Source: DAOTUL01 sp034437435
Lineage (GTDB): Bacteria; Chloroflexota; Anaerolineae; Aggregatilineales; Phototrophicaceae
Assembly (NCBI GenBank): GCA_964417785.1
Contig: CAYQJO010000170.1
Coordinates: forward strand, 1 to 9,505
Direction: 5' to 3'
DNA length: 9,505 nt
The notes beneath the pieces were generated by a model. It was not told the DNA's origin. It searched no databases and saw only the letters and a program-made list of their open reading frames with translations. Shown piece after piece: positions 6,951 through 9,505 of the stretch. Made by a program: the position numbers and the translations under genes. The stretch's first letter is position 1; each line of letters starts with the position of its first letter.

Positions 6951-8356
6951 TGAACACCTCGCCTAATCCTTATACGCCGATGCTGATGACCTACCATCCG
7001 GCGCGTTTTTACGGGCGACAGAAAGAAGTCGCCAGCATGCTTCAGGTCATTACCGCGCCTGATCCGAACAGTCAGGCGGTCTTCGGGATTCGCACTATCG
7101 GCAAGACGACCTTGTTGAAGTACCTGAAGGATGAACACGGTGCGCTGCTGCATTACAGCGATTACATGAGTCCTGATTTCAGGCCGGGGGGACGGCAGCG
7201 GTTGTTGTTTGTTTATCTTAACTTTCACGGTTTCAACCCGGAGCATAACCTGTTTTCGTTGATGTTGAAGCAGCTTGCTGCCGAAGTGGATTACGACATT
7301 GCCGATGTCGAGGTCGATTACGACGATCAACTGACGCGCTATGAGGCGTTCAACCAGTTGCGGCGGGTTTTGCAGCAGCTTGACGACGCCAATTTCCGCG
7401 TGGTGTTTATGCTGGATGAACTGGACTCTCCGCTGGCGTTACGGCGGCAGGATCGCACGCATGTGATCGATTATGACGATGACCGGATGCTGCGGTCGCT
7501 GGCGGATTTCGCCGTGTTGATAATCGCCACTGAGGCCCCGATATCAGAACTGCGGCCCGACATCAGCAAGAGTTCGCCGCTTCTGGGGATTCTGCGGCCC
7601 GAAGCTATCGGACTGCTGACGGAGCAGGCAGCACGAGCGCTGATCTGCAAGCCGCTGGTGGATACCGGCATTTCGCTCAACGAAGCGGAGCAGAGTTTCT
7701 TGATCGGGCTGGCCGGGAGGCAGCCTTTTCTTTTGATTGCGGCCTGTGAGTTGTACTACGATCTGAACACCGAGTACGATCACCTGGGCGAGATGATGGA
7801 CGAGCCAACCTCCCGTCACAATCTTGAGCGCCAGTTTCTGGCCCGATTGACCGCACTTCCGCATGTAGAAGATGTGTTGAATCGCATCTGGAAGGGATTG
7901 ACCGGTACCGAACAGGCCGTGCTGTACGATCTGGTGACAGGCAATCGGCAGGATCAAACGGTGATCCCGGCCCGGTTGGCGAACAAGTCACTGGTGTATC
8001 TCGATTTGCGCCAGGGCGGCTACAGCGTCTTCAGTACCCTGTTCGCGGATTACGTGCGCCAACACCCGATTCTGGACGACGAGGAGGAGGAGACGGAGCC
8101 GGTCGAATCGGGTGATCTGGTCGAGCAGCTTTCGCCTATCGAAAGGGCGTTGTTCAAGTATATGCTGCAACGGCCCAATCAGGTCTGTACCTTCGATGAA
8201 CTGCTGGATGCCGTCTGGGAGGGCAGCGACAAGAGCAAACGAGCGTTGGAGGCTGCGGTTCACCGACTGCGGCGCAGCCTGGGCGAAAACGAAGAGATCA
8301 AGAACGTGCGCGGTGTGGGCTACAAGTTCGTACCCGGTAGAGTGCTGCAAACTTAG
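6950..8356 (+). CDS. AAA/STAND-type ATPase with C-terminal OmpR/PhoB-like DNA-binding winged helix
   Basis: The 468-residue protein opens with F-Y-G-R (20-23), the same entry motif as the ATPase in the gene before it. Walker A is G-I-R-T-I-G-K-T-T (46-54) and Walker B is V-V-F-M-L-D-E-L-D (151-159). A likely sensor strand L-I-I-A-T-E (190-195) and a helical lid follow. A first winged-helix-like region lies around 315-370, then an acidic linker (376-385), then an OmpR/PhoB-type winged helix (about 393-463) with typical features: T-F-D-E-L-L-D-A-V-W (414-423), A-A-V-H-R-L-R-R-S-L (435-444) and V-R-G-V-G-Y-K-F (453-460). There is no receiver domain, so the ATPase probably takes the place of the phosphorylation switch. 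It likely binds DNA in a nucleotide-dependent manner, perhaps at the repeats at 3514-3609 (inference). Its start overlaps the previous stop by one base, and its TAG overlaps the convergent glycosylase stop by four bases. Confidence 0.88.
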   Translation: MNTSPNPYTPMLMTYHPARFYGRQKEVASMLQVITAPDPNSQAVFGIRTIGKTTLLKYLKDEHGALLHYSDYMSPDFRPGGRQRLLFVYLNFHGFNPEHNLFSLMLKQLAAEVDYDIADVEVDYDDQLTRYEAFNQLRRVLQQLDDANFRVVFMLDELDSPLALRRQDRTHVIDYDDDRMLRSLADFAVLIIATEAPISELRPDISKSSPLLGILRPEAIGLLTEQAARALICKPLVDTGISLNEAEQSFLIGLAGRQPFLLIAACELYYDLNTEYDHLGEMMDEPTSRHNLERQFLARLTALPHVEDVLNRIWKGLTGTEQAVLYDLVTGNRQDQTVIPARLANKSLVYLDLRQGGYSVFSTLFADYVRQHPILDDEEEETEPVESGDLVEQLSPIERALFKYMLQRPNQVCTFDELLDAVWEGSDKSKRALEAAVHRLRRSLGENEEIKNVRGVGYKFVPGRVLQT

Positions 8357-8988
8357 CGTAATACGGCCTCTATCCCCGTGACGAAATCGTTTTTGCCACC
8401 CTGTGCCGGGTGCCGGATACGGGTGGAGTCGATACCCAGTCCGGTCAGCGTTTCATGGGCGACGTTGCCGACCGCAACCACCGTCTCGATCCTGAACAGG
8501 TCCAGCATATCGAGCAGAAAGCCAGCCCCCAGGCTTGTTTCAGCTTTGCGTGGTTTGCGGTTGGTGCGGGCTTCCCCCATTTGGTGTGGGTGAAAGGGGA
8601 AGGTGTTCCAGATCAGTGGGGTCTGGTTGAGCGCGGTCAATGCTTCCCAGACGATGGTGGCGCTCTGTTCACCTTTGATCGACTCGAAGCCGGGGTCTTG
8701 GGTGTTCTGGTAGCCGTTTGCCGTGCCGAAAAGTCCCAGGTTGGGTAATCCACCCAGCAAAATTTTACGGCTGGTCACGGGGACGCCCGTCAGACGGCAG
8801 CCACGATAACCGGGGGCTTCCATGACCAGGATGACATGTGGATTACGCGCAACCAACTGCTGTAGATAGGTCGATAGATTCTGGCGGCGAATGGCGTTGT
8901 TTGGGTCATCGTTGAGTCCATATTGATTGAACGCATCCGGTGGCGTTGGAGTCCGTGCCAGTCGGTCGATCAGACTGTCAATGTTCAT
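8353..8988 (-). CDS. Uracil-DNA-glycosylase-like protein
   Basis: The 211-residue product (numbered here from the ATG at 8986-8988) matches the uracil-DNA glycosylase superfamily. Motif 1 reads M-E-A-P-G-Y-R-G (56-63), corresponding to the G-E-x-P-G loop of the [4Fe-4S]-type families. W-N-T-F-P-F-H-P-H (127-135) follows, then V-V-A-V-G (170-174), and the C-terminal R-H-P-A-Q-G-G (192-198) corresponds to the H-P-S loop that intrudes into DNA. Such enzymes remove uracil or other deaminated bases to begin base-excision repair. I see no four-cysteine set for an Fe-S cluster (the only Cys is in motif 1), so this belongs to a cluster-free subgroup and its substrate range is uncertain. A TTG at 8991 directly before the ATG could be used instead, but ATG is preferred. 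The gene overlaps the upstream Nudix gene by 11 bases, so they form one operon. Confidence 0.82.
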   Translation of the reverse strand: MNIDSLIDRLARTPTPPDAFNQYGLNDDPNNAIRRQNLSTYLQQLVARNPHVILVMEAPGYRGCRLTGVPVTSRKILLGGLPNLGLFGTANGYQNTQDPGFESIKGEQSATIVWEALTALNQTPLIWNTFPFHPHQMGEARTNRKPRKAETSLGAGFLLDMLDLFRIETVVAVGNVAHETLTGLGIDSTRIRHPAQGGKNDFVTGIEAVLR

Positions 8989-9409
8989 CAAGCAACGCCA
9001 TCAATCCATCGGGGTAGACCGGTATATCCGTCTGGTTGCGTTTGATCCACAGACATTTGAACTCGCCGGTGTAATTGTCCGCTTCAAAGCCCTGGAACTC
9101 CGATTTCTCGTAAAAGCTTCTGTCCACGAGTTCGCCATCATAGACCAGGATGATTTCATGGCCCGGTTTTCCGGCGTAAGTGAAAATGTTTTCCAGTGTG
9201 CCGAGATAGCGCAGTTTGGCGATCTGCGCACCGATTTCCTCCTGGATTTCGCGGTGAAGGGTGTCAACGGCGTATTCACCAAATTCGATTCTGCCGCCGA
9301 GCGGGCGGTAGAAATACTGGGATTTGACCGGATCGTAGCTCTCGGAAACCAGGATGCGGTCCTGGTGGCTGAAAACGCAAATTGCCAGCGGTCGGACATG
9401 CTTGCTCAT
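8978..9409 (-). CDS. Nudix hydrolase
   Basis: The 143-residue protein has a perfect Nudix box spanning residues 39-61: G39, E45, R53-E54, E57-E58 and G60, with the exact spacing G-x5-E-x7-R-E-U-x-E-E-x-G-U. The box binds divalent metal and cleaves a nucleoside diphosphate linked to another group. The length is normal for a single-domain member. The surroundings (F-Y-R-P-L-G-G before the box, then H-E-I-I-L-V-Y at 84-90) do not let me name the substrate; oxidised nucleotides, dinucleoside polyphosphates and (p)ppGpp are all known for the superfamily. The ATG at 9407-9409 has a weak upstream GGGA. It is the first gene of a two-gene operon with the glycosylase-like gene, and the pairing suggests nucleotide-pool and DNA sanitation. 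It is probably cytosolic. Confidence 0.9.
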   Translation of the reverse strand: MSKHVRPLAICVFSHQDRILVSESYDPVKSQYFYRPLGGRIEFGEYAVDTLHREIQEEIGAQIAKLRYLGTLENIFTYAGKPGHEIILVYDGELVDRSFYEKSEFQGFEADNYTGEFKCLWIKRNQTDIPVYPDGLMALLDEH

Positions 9410-9433
9410 AACGTTTTTCCCGTCCGTAAGTAC

Positions 9434-9457
9434 AAAAAGGGTGGCACCGGGCCACCC
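9434..9457 (-). terminator. Rho-independent terminator of an upstream minus-strand gene
   Basis: A 7-bp GC-rich stem, GGGTGGC (9439-9445) with GCCACCC (9451-9457) around a five-base loop, is followed on the minus strand by TTTTT (9438-9434). It lies 30 bases past the stop codon at 9487-9489 and before the Nudix gene, so it probably ends transcription of the gene entering from the right. On the plus strand the run after the stem is interrupted (TCCATTTT), so termination in that direction would be weaker. Confidence 0.7.
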
Positions 9458-9460
9458 TCC

Positions 9461-9490
9461 ATTTTACACAGGGACGCGATAATGCGTCAG
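9461..9490 (-). promoter_or_regulatory. Possible promoter of the Nudix/glycosylase operon
   Basis: On the minus strand, CTGACG (9490-9485) is followed after 18 bases by TAAAAT (9466-9461). Transcription would begin near 9454, inside the terminator stem, so the new transcript would not contain the whole hairpin and would escape termination. The match in the -35 box is modest. Confidence 0.28.
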
Positions 9491-9505
9491 CCTTTGGTGT
9501 CGATG
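9487..9505 (-). CDS. C-terminal end of a gene running off the right edge
   Basis: Reading the minus strand from the window edge gives I-D-T-K-G and a TGA stop at 9489-9487. Only five full codons are visible, so the product cannot be named. The call rests on the terminator hairpin placed 30 bases past this stop, as expected for a real gene end. Confidence 0.35.

Noticed and set aside
8989..8991. TTG start for the glycosylase-like gene
   Set aside because: It is possible, but an ATG follows immediately in frame and adds only one residue difference; ATG is the more usual choice.

Overview
The window holds seven complete protein-coding genes and the last few codons of an eighth. They form three transcription units. 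I see no RNA genes, CRISPR array, transposase or phage genes. The DNA is moderately GC-rich in the genes and clearly AT-rich in the single large intergenic gap (3496-3659). Proteins built from AAA/STAND ATPases, winged helices and MoxR/VWA pairs in such compact operons suggest a free-living bacterium with a large accessory repertoire. Chloroflexota is my best guess, but this is an impression from protein style, not a marker-gene result.

Left unit (minus strand, 3495 to 30). It contains a MoxR-type AAA+ ATPase, an unrecognised 220-residue protein with an acidic linker, and a DUF2201-type protein that joins an HExxH metallopeptidase-like domain to a VWA domain with an intact MIDAS motif. The three genes overlap by 1 and 4 bases and each has a Shine-Dalgarno site, so they are almost certainly one operon. 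MoxR plus VWA is a known chaperone-like pairing (RavA-ViaA is the best-studied case), and three-gene MoxR/VWA/third-partner sets are known in predicted bacterial conflict systems.

Right unit (plus strand, 3660 to 8356). The first gene encodes a 1096-residue protein that is the highlight of the window. Its first ~700 residues follow the complete order of a long RelA/SpoT (Rel) stringent-response protein: HD-like, synthetase-like, TGS, helical, ZFD/RIS-like and ACT-like. The hydrolase residues and most synthetase residues are gone, and an AAA/STAND-type ATPase with a winged helix is fused to the C-terminus. The second gene, overlapping by 1 base, is another ATPase of related type that ends in an OmpR/PhoB-like DNA-binding winged helix. 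The pair looks like a sensor and relay ending in transcription control.

The two units diverge from a 164-bp region with back-to-back promoters, an imperfect 37-bp direct repeat at 59-bp spacing and a perfect 8-bp inverted repeat over the minus-strand -10 box. This layout suggests joint regulation, perhaps by the winged-helix ATPase itself.

Third unit (minus strand, 9409 to 8353). A Nudix hydrolase overlaps a uracil-DNA-glycosylase-like protein; this is a nucleotide/DNA-sanitation pair. It converges on the right unit with a 4-base overlap of stop codons. A terminator hairpin at 9434-9457 separates it from an upstream minus-strand gene that runs off the window.

Working model (inference): a degenerate Rel module senses an alarmone, uncharged tRNA/ribosome state or a similar ligand. 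The linked ATPase and its partner relay the signal, and the divergent MoxR/VWA operon provides a remodelling or effector arm.
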